Shown here piece by piece: positions 13,605-13,618 of a stretch of 13,618 nucleotides of DNA (its first letter is position 1; each line of letters starts with the position of its first letter). The position numbers were made by a program, and so were the translations under genes. Under the pieces are notes generated by a model. The model was given only the letters and a program-made list of their open reading frames with translations, made no database searches and was not told the origin of the DNA. The stretch covers positions 1-13,618 of the forward strand of contig JANMNT010000057.1 in assembly GCA_031368465.1 (NCBI GenBank), read 5' to 3'. The stretch is from UKL13-2 sp031368465 (GTDB taxonomy: Bacteria > Pseudomonadota > Gammaproteobacteria > Burkholderiales > Usitatibacteraceae).

Positions 13605-13618
13605 GCGACCTGCCTGTG

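Overview
The window looks like a chromosomal segment of a Gram-negative proteobacterium, most probably a betaproteobacterium. The reasons are the gene order yebC…ruvC-ruvA…ruvB-ybgC, a SlmA-type nucleoid-occlusion regulator, a ClpA unfoldase, a YjgR-type HerA-like ATPase and a periplasmic flavocytochrome c sulfide dehydrogenase. The lineage is an inference from gene content, not from a phylogenetic marker. No tRNA, rRNA, CRISPR array, transposase or phage gene was seen. Codon and base use look even by eye, so this reads as a stable core region with a few accessory genes set into it.

Region 1 (1-1580): the C-terminal two thirds of clpA, closed by a textbook intrinsic terminator with a UUCG loop. 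Region 2 (about 1580-3480): fccA-fccB, a mono-haem cytochrome c and a Tat-exported flavoprotein that together oxidise sulfide in the periplasm. This implies at least an auxiliary ability to use or detoxify reduced sulfur. Region 3 (3480-5510): a TPR-methyltransferase fusion of unknown substrate, then a small SmpA/BamE-like lipoprotein.

Region 4 (5513-8553, minus strand): a leftward cluster yjgR > slmA > SnoaL-like > rimJ. It meets the lipoprotein gene tail to tail with only 4 nt between them. The only visible minus-strand terminator lies beyond the lipoprotein gene, so the rimJ transcript may run antisense to it.

Region 5 (8716-13604, plus strand): yebC > UPF0145 (ybjQ-like) > RimL-like GNAT > ruvC > ruvA > DUF4442 hotdog protein > ruvB > ybgC. 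Four successive junctions from yebC to ruvA are stop/start overlaps (TGATG or ATGA), and ruvB-ybgC is another, so translation is probably coupled. RuvC, RuvA and RuvB form the Holliday-junction resolvasome and all key residues are intact. YbgC normally opens the tol-pal cluster, expected just past the right edge.

I found no clear undescribed multi-gene system. The points most worth a second look are the DUF4442 gene (with a possible 25-codon leader ORF) splitting ruvA from ruvB, the two extra genes coupled between yebC and ruvC, the pairing of a HerA-like ATPase with slmA, the possible antisense overlap at 5058-5513, the orphan TPR-methyltransferase, and a possible lipid anchor on FccB.
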